A DNA stretch of 9,784 nt from positions 1 to 9,784 of the forward strand of contig VIKJ01000102.1 of assembly GCA_008080615.1 (NCBI GenBank), read 5' to 3'. The notes beneath the pieces are model-generated. The model did not search any database. It was given only the letters and a program-made list of their open reading frames with translations, and was not told the DNA's origin. The position numbers and the translations under genes are program-made. Source of the DNA: Chitinophagaceae bacterium (GTDB lineage Bacteria > Bacteroidota > Bacteroidia > Chitinophagales > Chitinophagaceae). Below, one piece after another: positions 1 through 5,633 of the stretch; position 1 is the stretch's first letter, and each line of letters begins with the position of its first letter.

Positions 1-202
1 CAACTGAATAACCTGCATTGCTCAACTCCCAATAGGGATGAGTTACTTCGGCAGCCCAAACTCCAATTGGCCAACCCGTTTGTTTGCTAACAGAAGGGTT
101 TGAAGCTATCAACAGTACTTTTCCGTTCTGCCCTGCATTGTGTTGTGCTTTAATTGAAACACTTAAAAAAGCAATTGCGATCAATAGTATTATTTTTTTC
201 AT
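1..202 (-). CDS. Secreted DJ-1/PfpI family protein (N-terminal part; runs off left edge)
   Basis: Reverse-strand frame starting with ATG at 202-200 and open for 67 codons to the window edge, so the C-terminal part is missing. Residues 1-19 form a signal peptide (MKK, hydrophobic run, KAQ cleavage region), which suggests export to the periplasm. The mature part has a first beta strand (KVLLIAS, 28-34) and then TGWPIGVWAAEVTHPYWEL at 42-60, the typical N-terminal signature of the large DJ-1/PfpI (Hsp31/type-1 glutamine amidotransferase-like) group. E52 corresponds to the conserved Glu that assists the nucleophilic Cys in this superfamily; the Cys itself lies outside the window. Family members include glyoxalase III-type and stress-related enzymes, but substrate cannot be inferred here. 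It is divergent from an HxlR regulator, a common pairing for reactive-electrophile-responsive genes. Confidence 0.85.
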   Translation of the reverse strand, partial: MKKIILLIAIAFLSVSIKAQHNAGQNGKVLLIASNPSVSKQTGWPIGVWAAEVTHPYWELSNAGYSV

Positions 203-261
203 CCTATATATTTTAGGATGTAAAAATGAGAACTATATATATATTTGCCTATAGTATAACC

Positions 262-271
262 CAAAAGTTTG
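262..271. promoter_or_regulatory. Overlapping divergent -7 boxes (DJ-1 gene / HxlR gene)
   Basis: The near-palindrome CAAAAGTTTG gives AAAGTTTG on the plus strand (264-271) and AACTTTTG on the minus strand (262-269). Each differs by one base from the Bacteroidota -7 consensus TAnnTTTG. A TTTG at 244-247 could be the plus-strand -33 element, with 16 bases between it and the -7 box, slightly short. The minus-strand -33 partner is less clear. The call is from pattern only. Confidence 0.35.
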
Positions 272-296
272 ATACATACCTTTTAGAAAGTATCAA
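269..296. promoter_or_regulatory. Candidate HxlR operator: inverted repeat TTGATAC-N14-GTATCAA
   Basis: A perfect 7-bp inverted repeat (269-275 and 290-296, 14-base spacer) lies in the 112-bp divergent region between the DJ-1 gene and the HxlR gene, 18 bp before the HxlR start. It abuts the candidate -7 boxes at 262-271. HxlR proteins bind DNA as winged-helix dimers and often regulate themselves and a divergent neighbour, so this dyad is the natural operator candidate. Binding is inferred, not shown. Confidence 0.5.
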
Positions 297-314
297 TGAA
301 ATAAACCCTTTCCC

Positions 315-656
315 ATGCCCGACTTTAATTACAAAGGAAAAATTTATTACAATCCAGTTCAATTGGTAATGGAACAAATAGGTGGAACTTGGAAGGCACC
401 TATTCTATGGAGATTAAATGACAATACAATGAGATATGGTGAATTAAGAAAAGACATACCCCATATCTCCGATAAAATGCTTACCACTCAATTGAGGGAA
501 TTAGAAGAAGATGGGTTTATACATAGAAAAGTATACGCAGTAGTTCCACCTAAAACCGAATACTCGCTTACAGATGAGGGAAGAGAAATGATCACTTTAA
601 TTACTACTATCCGCAATTATGGATTAAAAATGATTGAAAAACAATCTCTGCGTTAG
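315..656 (+). CDS. HxlR family winged-helix transcriptional regulator
   Basis: The 113-residue protein matches the size and pattern of HxlR/DUF24 (MarR-related) dimeric repressors. Visible are the N-terminal segment NPVQLVMEQIGGTWKAPILW (13-32), the RYGELRKDIPHISDKMLTTQLRELEEDG helix-turn-helix region (about 40-67), the wing with PPKTEYSLTDEG (78-89), and a C-terminal dimerisation helix. Many HxlR proteins such as HypR and YodB sense electrophiles through an N-terminal Cys, usually as a CP motif just before the first helix. Here that position reads YYNP and the whole protein has no cysteine, so thiol-based sensing is not possible. It diverges from a DJ-1/PfpI gene and probably represses it and itself through the dyad at 269-296. 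The ATG at 315 gives the expected family N-terminus; no Shine-Dalgarno is visible. The ligand is unknown. Confidence 0.92.
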   Translation: MPDFNYKGKIYYNPVQLVMEQIGGTWKAPILWRLNDNTMRYGELRKDIPHISDKMLTTQLRELEEDGFIHRKVYAVVPPKTEYSLTDEGREMITLITTIRNYGLKMIEKQSLR

Positions 657-712
657 TATGTAGGTGATTAGGCTTTGTATTTTTCCTAACTTGTACAACT
701 TAATTTCTATCT

Positions 713-1600
713 ATGAATACTTTAGCTGATCAGCTTCAACTTATGCGCCAATTTTTTCAATCTGGTGCTACACAATCTTATGCTTTTCGTAAACAACAAC
801 TCATTAATTTAAAAAATGAAGTGACAAAACACGAGGAAGCCATTTATGAAGCATTGTATGCTGATCTGCATAAAAGCAAAGAGGAATGCTGGGTAACAGA
901 GAATGGATTTTTTTTAACAGAATTAAAAGATGCCTTGGCCAATTTAAAAAATTGGATGGAGCCAGAAGCAGTGCCTACCAATTTATTGAATTTGCCTTCT
1001 AGTAGTAAAGTTGTTCGTGAGCCTTTGGGTGTAGTACTTGTTATTGGCCCATGGAATTATCCCTTTCAATTACTATTTACTCCATTGATGGGTGCCATTG
1101 CAGCAGGTAATTGTGTTGTGCTAAAACCCAGTGAGTTTGCGCCTGCAACGGCCTCAGTTATGCAAAAAATTATTACTGCTTGCTTTCCTCCGGAACAAGT
1201 ATTGTATGTTGCTGGTGATGGGGCTACTGTTATTCCTGAAATGATGAATCATTTTAATTTTGATCATGTGTTTTATACAGGCAGCACTTCTGTAGGAAAA
1301 ATTATTTATAAAATGGCTGCCGAAAAGCTTATTCCTGTTACGTTAGAGCTAGGTGGCAAGAGCCCCTGTGTAGTAGAATCCGATGCCAATATTAGCGTTG
1401 CTGCTAAGCGTATTACCATGCCAAAATATTCTAATGCAGGCCAAATGTGTGTAGCTCCTGATTACGTGCTTGTACATGAAAGTAAAAAGGAAGAACTCAT
1501 TGCAGCGATTAAAAAAGCAATTCCTCGGTTTTATGGTGCTGATGCCGCAAATGAAGATGGTACGACCGTGCTCAATTATTTATTGAGCCTACTATTTTAG
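713..1600 (+). pseudogene. Aldehyde dehydrogenase (ALDH3-type), N-terminal fragment of a broken gene
   Basis: This 295-residue frame covers the first two thirds of a class-3 (ALDH3-like) NAD(P)-dependent aldehyde dehydrogenase, which oxidises aldehydes to carboxylic acids. It carries PWNYP (113-117), the cofactor-binding K138 in LKPSE, the FYTGSTSVG loop (187-195), the general base E212 in LELGGKSP, and the catalytic nucleophile C246 in NAGQMCVAP. Homology ends at about FYGADAANED (273-282), after which the frame reads an unrelated tail and stops at 1598-1600. The rest of the enzyme continues in another frame from about 1561. Intact relatives have about 455 residues; the two parts together give about 430, so about 27 residues are missing. 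Both catalytic residues survive, but without the C-terminal oligomerisation part activity is unlikely. A real lesion or an assembly error are both possible. Confidence 0.85.
1553..1563 (+). other. Deletion junction inside the aldehyde dehydrogenase gene
   Basis: Family-like sequence in the upstream frame ends with N-E-D (codons at 1550-1558), and family-like sequence in the downstream frame begins with Y-D-R-A at 1561. An intact ALDH3 protein has about 27-28 residues between these points (the segment around YGRII to the second GG). Upstream codons fall in frame 2 and downstream codons in frame 1, so the missing length should be 1 modulo 3, about 79-85 bp. The estimate rests on recalled ALDH3 family structure. 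Confidence 0.6.
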
Positions 1601-2007
1601 TGGATGTAAACTTAAATAGTGCCATTATGAAAGAAGAAATTTTTGGCCCACTGCTTCCGATACTCACATTCAACACTATGGAAGAAGCTAAAGCTATAAT
1701 TGCTCAAAATCCCAATCCGCTGGCTTTTTATGTATTCACTTCTTCTAGTGCAAAAGAGAAAGCATGGGTTAATGCGATCCCTGCAGGTGGTACTTGTGTA
1801 AATACGGCTAGCTTACATTTAACCAATCCCAATTTACCCTTTGGTGGAAGAGGTTTTAGCGGAACGGGTGCTTATCATGGTAAATATAGTTTCGATACGT
1901 TTAGTCATAAAAAAGCAGTGATGAAAACGCCTACTTGGTTTGATCCTGCATTAAAATATCCTCCATTTACAGGTAAATTGAAATTGTTAAAGTGGTTGGT
2001 TGGATAA
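1600..2007 (+). pseudogene. Aldehyde dehydrogenase (ALDH3-type), C-terminal fragment
   Basis: This frame encodes the C-terminal third of the same aldehyde dehydrogenase. Recognisable homology begins upstream of the GTG at 1600: from 1561 the same frame reads YDRAQLFIEPTILVDVN, a standard ALDH3 segment. It continues with MKEEIFGPLLPIL, the family's conserved EEIFGP motif whose Glu contacts the nicotinamide ribose, and then LPFGGRGFSGTGAYHGKYSF and FSHKKAVM near the C-terminus. The GTG at 1600 is probably just an internal Val codon and not a true start, since no gene would naturally begin there. The fragment lacks the nucleophile and the general base. It ends 24 bp before the glutathione peroxidase gene. 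Confidence 0.85.
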
Positions 2008-2019
2008 TTAATGAATACC

Positions 2020-2027
2020 TTACTTTA
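2020..2027 (+). promoter_or_regulatory. Candidate promoter of the glutathione peroxidase gene
   Basis: TTACTTTA at 2020-2027 resembles the Bacteroidota -7 box TAnnTTTG (two mismatches), and a TTG at 2000-2002 lies 17 bases upstream as a possible -33 element. It sits only 4 bp before the ATG at 2032, which would give a leaderless or nearly leaderless transcript. The signal is weak; co-transcription with the upstream gene is equally possible. Confidence 0.25.
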
Positions 2028-2031
2028 ACTT

Positions 2032-2688
2032 ATGAAATTAATTTTTATATTTCTTGCAATTGCTTTAGCAATTACTTTACCCATTAAAAAGAAAGATATG
2101 ACCTGGCGCCAATCTATACTTAAAGCCTTGTATCCAGTGATTATGCTAAAAGGAAAAATTTTCGGCAATCAAAAAGATATAAAATTAAACGTTAACCAAT
2201 CTGCACCTGCTGAATCATTCTATAATTTATCTGCTATTAAAAACAATGGAGATACACTAGCATTTTCTTCATTAAAAGGTAAAAAAGTATTGATAGTGAA
2301 TACAGCAAGCGATTGTGGTTTTACTGGTCAATACGAAGAACTAGAAAAACTTCACCAACAATTTGGAGATCGCCTTATTGTGCTTGGATTTCCTGCCAAC
2401 GATTTTAAGGAGCAAGAAAAAAAATCGGATACTGCCATTGCTGAGTTTTGTAAAATTAATTACGGAGTAAGTTTTCAGTTAATGCAAAAATCGCATGTAA
2501 TAAAAGGACCTGAACAACATCCCGTATTCAAATGGTTGAGCAATGCATCTGCCAATGGATGGAGCAATCATCAACCAGTATGGAACTTTAGTAAATATAT
2601 TATTGATGAAAATGGTACACTACAAGCATTTTACACGCAAATGGTTTCTCCATTAGATCAATCAATAAAAAGTCAAATTCTTAAATAG
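2032..2688 (+). CDS. Membrane-anchored glutathione/thioredoxin peroxidase (GPx family)
   Basis: The 218-residue protein begins with a hydrophobic segment (3-17) followed by KKKD, which looks like a signal-anchor or signal peptide and places the enzyme at or outside the inner membrane. The thioredoxin-fold GPx domain covers about 57-218. The peroxidatic Cys is C95 in NTASDCGFTGQY, a Cys rather than selenocysteine. The other tetrad members are visible: Q128 in KEQEK and W184-N185 in VWNFSKYIID. C140 in EFCKINYGVSF may serve as the resolving Cys, as expected of bacterial and plant-type GPx that use thioredoxin rather than glutathione. The usual FPCNQF motif reads FPANDF (120-125), so the non-essential Cys there is lost. 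It reduces hydroperoxides. The N-terminal extension of about 55 residues is longer than in BtuE-type enzymes. It overlaps dusB tail to tail by 8 bp. Confidence 0.9.
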   Translation: MKLIFIFLAIALAITLPIKKKDMTWRQSILKALYPVIMLKGKIFGNQKDIKLNVNQSAPAESFYNLSAIKNNGDTLAFSSLKGKKVLIVNTASDCGFTGQYEELEKLHQQFGDRLIVLGFPANDFKEQEKKSDTAIAEFCKINYGVSFQLMQKSHVIKGPEQHPVFKWLSNASANGWSNHQPVWNFSKYIIDENGTLQAFYTQMVSPLDQSIKSQILK

Positions 2689-3718
2689 GGCAATTCTCGT
2701 GGTAATCAATTAATTCGATAGGGGTTCGCTCTATAACAAAACCTTTATAGGTAGTGGCTACTTCATCTAACACTGCTTCAATTTCTTCTTGTAACATTAG
2801 TGTAACCAATCTGCCTCTGAATTCTTTGATGCCTGGTAAGCCCTTTAAATAATTGGCATAGTGCCTGCGCATTTCAAAAATACCCACTTTAGGTCCTTTC
2901 CATTCTAAAGATTTACGCAAATGTTTTTTACAAACTTCTACTCTTTCTTCTACTGTAGGAAAAGGAAGCATTTCGCCAGTTGCAACAAAATGTTTGATTT
3001 CTCTAAAAATCCAAGGATAGCCAATTGCAGCTCTTCCTATCATTATTCCATCTACACCATAGCGTTCTTTGTAGGCAAGTGCTTTCTGCGGGCTGTCTAT
3101 ATCTCCATTACCAAATATGGGTATATGAATGCGGGGATTATTTTTCACTTTGGCAATTAAACTCCAATCTGCTTCTCCCTTATACATTTGCGCTCTTGTT
3201 CTGCCATGAATTGCCAAGGCTTTAATGCCCACATCTTGTAATCGTTCTGCTACTTCTTCAATATTCTTGGTATTGTCATCCCATCCTAGTCTAGTTTTTA
3301 CCGTAACGGGTAGTTTGGTGCTTTTTACAACTGCATCTGTAAGGCGTACCATCAAGTCTACATCTTTTAAAACACCGGCACCTGCCCCTCTCAATGCTAC
3401 TTTTTTTACTGGGCAACCAAAATTGATGTCTAACAAGTCGGGGTTTACCGTTTCTACAATTTTAGCACTTAGTGAAAGTGCCTCTTCATCTCCCCCAAAT
3501 ATCTGTATACCAACAGGGCGTTCGTAATCAAAAATGTCTAATTTTTTTCTGCTTTTGATGGCATCTCTTATCAAGCCCTCACTACTAATAAACTCAGTAT
3601 ACATCAGGTCTGCACCACTATCTTTACACACGGCACGAAAGGGTGGATCACTTACATCTTCCATTGGTGCTAGTAAAAGCGGAAAATCGGGCAGTACTAT
3701 TTGATCAATTTTAACCAT
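2681..3718 (-). CDS. dusB: tRNA-dihydrouridine synthase DusB
   Basis: The 345-residue protein is a full-length member of the Dus (NifR3/DusB) family, FMN-dependent cytoplasmic enzymes that reduce specific uridines in tRNA to dihydrouridine using NADPH. The TIM-barrel domain starts with LLLAPMEDVSDPPFR (14-28), has the catalytic Cys C102 in DINFGCPVKKV (97-107), the FMN-contacting KTRLGW (141-146), HGRTRAQMYKG (171-181), and the phosphate-binding GNGDI (203-207) and GIMIGRAAIGYPWIF (224-238). The C-terminal part from about 255 is the helical tRNA-recognition domain. The ATG at 3718 gives the standard N-terminus. The stop lies within the convergent glutathione peroxidase gene, 8 bp overlap, and I see no hairpin terminator between them. 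It diverges from the CPBP protease gene with 81 bp between. Confidence 0.95.
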   Translation of the reverse strand: MVKIDQIVLPDFPLLLAPMEDVSDPPFRAVCKDSGADLMYTEFISSEGLIRDAIKSRKKLDIFDYERPVGIQIFGGDEEALSLSAKIVETVNPDLLDINFGCPVKKVALRGAGAGVLKDVDLMVRLTDAVVKSTKLPVTVKTRLGWDDNTKNIEEVAERLQDVGIKALAIHGRTRAQMYKGEADWSLIAKVKNNPRIHIPIFGNGDIDSPQKALAYKERYGVDGIMIGRAAIGYPWIFREIKHFVATGEMLPFPTVEERVEVCKKHLRKSLEWKGPKVGIFEMRRHYANYLKGLPGIKEFRGRLVTLMLQEEIEAVLDEVATTYKGFVIERTPIELIDYHENCPI

Positions 3719-3739
3719 ATTGTGTTATATACCTTTTAT

Positions 3740-3755
3740 CCCATTCATTAATGGG
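3740..3755. repeat. Short inverted repeat in the dusB / CPBP divergent region
   Basis: CCCATT-CATT-AATGGG is a perfect 6-bp inverted repeat with a 4-base spacer, centred between the divergent starts of dusB (3718) and the CPBP protease (3800). It could be a small operator or a chance dyad; no regulator nearby points to a role. Confidence 0.3.
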
Positions 3756-3799
3756 TAATTAAAGGAATTTGCGAAATTACAACCTTATTTTTCAATTTA

Positions 3800-4021
3800 A
3801 TGAATCAGAAGCCCATCCTTAATTATGCTAGCCAATTTGCCCTTTTATTGGGTTTACTGGGAGTTTGTCTTATTGTAAGTAGTTTTTTTATGGGTTTGGT
3901 TGCTGCGCAAGTGCTCAATAAACCCTTAATGCAGGCCGCAAATGAGTTAATTAAGCCCGAAAATGCCAATCTTGCCCGATTACTCAATACAATTACCACT
4001 TTTATTGCCTTTTTTGTATAG
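3800..4021 (+). pseudogene. CPBP intramembrane protease, N-terminal fragment (frameshifted)
   Basis: This 73-residue frame holds a transmembrane helix (about 12-37), a short loop with acidic and amide residues (40-60), and the start of a second helix (NTITTFIAFF, 63-72), then stops at TAG 4019-4021. The next frame continues the same helix directly, reading C-I-G-L-V-V-L-I from 4015. The two parts join if the run of six T at 4010-4015 had one more base, giving a protein of 282 residues, the usual size for bacterial CPBP proteases. On its own this fragment contains no catalytic residues. The lesion may be a real mutation in a homopolymer, a sequencing error, or much less likely a slippage site. 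Confidence 0.8.
4009..4021 (+). other. Frameshift site at a T6 run in the CPBP protease gene
   Basis: The upstream frame reads GCC TTT TTT GTA TAG. Adding one T gives GCC TTT TTT TGT ATA GGT and continues uninterrupted into the downstream protease frame with a hydrophobic helix on both sides. A single-base loss in an original T7 run is the simplest explanation. The heptamer CTTTTTT is not a strong -1 slippery site, because the P-site tRNA would have to re-pair with CTT. Confidence 0.65.
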
Positions 4022-4023
4022 GT

Positions 4024-4647
4024 TTGGTTGTGTTGATCAGTTTTGCAGCCTTGTTTTTAAGCGGATCATTGGGTGCTTTAAATGAAATGATTCCCATGCC
4101 TGATTCTTTTTTAAAGAAAGCCAGGCAATTAGAGGAAACGTATAAATCGGCCATGTTATCGATGGCTACCATGCGTTCTTTTACCGATTATCTGTTGAGT
4201 TTACTGGTAATTGCCCTTGCACCTGCCATTTTTGAAGAAGTACTTTTTAGGGGAAGCTTGCAACAAATTTTTATTGGTTGGACCAATAATAAATGGGTAG
4301 GTATCATCATTACTTCCATTATTTTCAGCGCCATACATGGTTCTTATTTTGGCTTTTTACCAAGATTGGGCCTGGGGATTATTTTAGGCTTGATATTTTA
4401 TTTAAGCAAGAATTTATGGTTGAGTATTGCCATGCATTTTTTAAATAATGCAGTGGTTGTTACCCAAATTTATGTGCTAACTAAAATGGGAAAACCCATA
4501 GAAAAAGCCATGGACGAATCAATGCCCATTTGGTTGGGAGGTATTGCCCTTATTGGATTATTTTTTGCGTTCAACTATTATAAGCAAGCATCTAATCAAG
4601 TAATCAAAGCAAATCAACAAATTCAACAAGATGAAGCCCTGGTTTAA
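4024..4647 (+). pseudogene. CPBP family intramembrane glutamic protease, catalytic part (frameshifted gene)
   Basis: This part contains all the CPBP (CAAX protease/bacteriocin-processing, Rce1-like) motifs: motif 1 EEVLFRG with E71, E72 and R76; motif 2 FSAIH with H105; and motif 3 MHFLNN with H138 and N142. Several hydrophobic segments (about 1-19, 55-70, 92-107, 112-128, 130-146, 168-184) show a polytopic inner-membrane protein. Rce1-type enzymes use Glu/His/Asn to cut within or next to the membrane; bacterial substrates are mostly unknown. The TTG at 4024 is simply the first start-like codon after the stop of the upstream frame and is probably not the real start. Its end overlaps the following DUF2007 gene by 17 bp, implying translational coupling. 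If the break upstream is a sequence error, the gene is intact. Confidence 0.85.
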
Positions 4648-4837
4648 AATTTTTTCAACACGCAGTATTGCCGAAGCAAGTATTATCCAAGGCATGTTAG
4701 AAGAGAATCAAATTCCTGTTCAACAATTGAATAAACAGGATAGTAGTTATATAAATTTTGGAGACATTGAACTATATGTACCAGATCATCTAAAAGATAC
4801 TGCTACTCAATTGGTACAACAAAATTTGCTGAACTAG
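4631..4837 (+). CDS. DUF2007 family small protein
   Basis: The 68-residue protein fits the DUF2007 pattern (sometimes called putative signal-transducing protein): a leading strand WFKIFSTRS (4-12), helix IAEASIIQGMLEENQIP (13-29), a variable loop, strand IELYVPDHLKDTA (46-58) and a final helix. These domains have a small ferredoxin-like or GlnB-like alpha/beta fold. The AEASIIQGMLEENQIP stretch is the most family-like feature. No signal peptide or membrane segment is present, so it is probably cytoplasmic. Its ATG lies within the end of the CPBP protease gene (17 bp overlap), so the two are very likely expressed together and may be functionally linked. Molecular function is not established, and I assign none. 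Confidence 0.8.
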   Translation: MKPWFKIFSTRSIAEASIIQGMLEENQIPVQQLNKQDSSYINFGDIELYVPDHLKDTATQLVQQNLLN

Positions 4838-4871
4838 TATTGGGTACTTAATGGGGTTACCTTAACCTCCT

Positions 4872-4879
4872 TATCTTTA
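4872..4879 (+). promoter_or_regulatory. Candidate -7 box of the cdsA-psd operon
   Basis: TATCTTTA matches the Bacteroidota -7 consensus TAnnTTTG except for the last base and ends 19 bp before the cdsA ATG. No good -33 TTTG is seen at the usual distance. The 61-bp gap after the DUF2007 gene is long enough for a separate promoter. Confidence 0.35.
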
Positions 4880-4898
4880 CTTAATAACAGCAAATCGC

Positions 4899-5597
4899 AT
4901 GGCCTTAAATATTGCAACCCTTAAAACCAGAGCGCTCACCGCCATTGTATTTGTAGCAGTGATGCTTACGGGTATCATGTACCATGAATGGAGTTTTACA
5001 GGCCTGTTTTTAGTAATTCAGTTTGGTTGCATATTTGAATATTTAAAACTGATTAAGCTGATTGATCCTAGCTATGGCAAGTTTCCCTTGCCTTTTTTGA
5101 AATTTTTTGTACTGGGTATTTTGTATTTGGTTCCTCCATTTTCAATCATGAGAATGCTGTATATATATAGTCCTAGTTTTTTTGAAGGTCCTAACTGGGT
5201 TTTACCCATGATCATCATTGCAGCCATATGGATAAATGATACCATGGCTTATTTTGTTGGCTCTTTAATTGGGAAGCATCCACTTTCTGCTATTTCGCCA
5301 AAAAAAACCTGGGAAGGAACGATTGGTGGAGCAATATTGGCCGTATTGGTAATTAGCTGGGCCGCATCAGCTATATGGGGTTTTTCGGTAAAATATTTAC
5401 TTGCAATTTCTGCAACTGCAGCTATTGCGGGCACTTTTGGTGATTTGCTAGAAAGTAAATTAAAAAGAATGGCGGGTGTAAAAGACAGTGGCCAAATCAT
5501 GCCTGGTCATGGTGGTTTTTTAGATCGATTTGATTCCCTGCTGATTGCAACTCCTGCCGTATGGTTGGTTTTATTGCTTTTTTATAGGCCTTTCTGA
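4899..5597 (+). CDS. cdsA: Phosphatidate cytidylyltransferase (CDP-diacylglycerol synthase)
   Basis: It converts phosphatidic acid and CTP to CDP-diacylglycerol and pyrophosphate in the inner membrane, the branch point for phospholipids. The family signature is plain near the C-terminus: KRMAGVKDSGQIMPGHGGFL (189-208) followed by DRFDS, with catalytic Asp residues and the PGHGG loop. Other conserved pieces are WINDTMAYFVG (111-121), SPKKTWEGTIGG (133-144) and FGDLLESKLKR (180-190). I count about seven hydrophobic segments (11-28, 31-47, 68-85, 101-118, 141-160, 163-180, 214-229). At 232 residues it is about 40-50 shorter than most CdsA proteins, which have about 270-285 residues and nine helices in the solved Thermotoga structure. 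The shortfall seems to lie between residues 55 and 68. All catalytic motifs are present. psd follows after 36 bp, so this is a lipid operon. Confidence 0.93.
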   Translation: MALNIATLKTRALTAIVFVAVMLTGIMYHEWSFTGLFLVIQFGCIFEYLKLIKLIDPSYGKFPLPFLKFFVLGILYLVPPFSIMRMLYIYSPSFFEGPNWVLPMIIIAAIWINDTMAYFVGSLIGKHPLSAISPKKTWEGTIGGAILAVLVISWAASAIWGFSVKYLLAISATAAIAGTFGDLLESKLKRMAGVKDSGQIMPGHGGFLDRFDSLLIATPAVWLVLLLFYRPF

Positions 5598-5633
5598 TTT
5601 TTCCGAATTACATTTGCCATTCAAAATTCACCA

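Noticed and set aside
232..245. Alternating AT tract (ATATAT) upstream of the DJ-1 gene
   Set aside because: Short AT runs are expected in AT-rich intergenic DNA; no evidence for a functional repeat.
668..689. Possible hairpin TTAGG...CCTAA after the HxlR gene
   Set aside because: Only 5 bp of stem with a 12-base loop and no T tract after it; too weak to call a terminator.
1600..1602. GTG as the start of an independent small gene
   Set aside because: The codon sits inside a standard ALDH3 segment (IEPTILVDVN) whose homology continues upstream to 1561, so it is an internal Val codon.
2921..3527. Three plus-strand open frames opposite dusB
   Set aside because: They mirror the conserved DusB coding sequence and have the Ser/Phe/Cys-rich composition typical of antisense shadows in AT-rich genes.
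4009..4021. Programmed -1 frameshift joining the two halves of the CPBP protease
   Set aside because: The sequence is C TTT TTT G, not a good X-XXY-YYZ slippery heptamer; no strong downstream stem-loop or upstream Shine-Dalgarno is visible, and CPBP proteases are not known to use recoding. A one-base loss is simpler.
4853..4869. Small hairpin GGGGTTA/TAACCTC between the DUF2007 gene and cdsA
   Set aside because: Stem of about 7 bp including a G-U pair and a 3-base loop, followed by a mixed pyrimidine stretch rather than a T run; could be chance.
5249..5500. Open frame antisense to cdsA, 83 codons
   Set aside because: It lies wholly opposite strongly conserved CdsA motifs and shows no recognisable protein features of its own; it is a shadow of the real gene.
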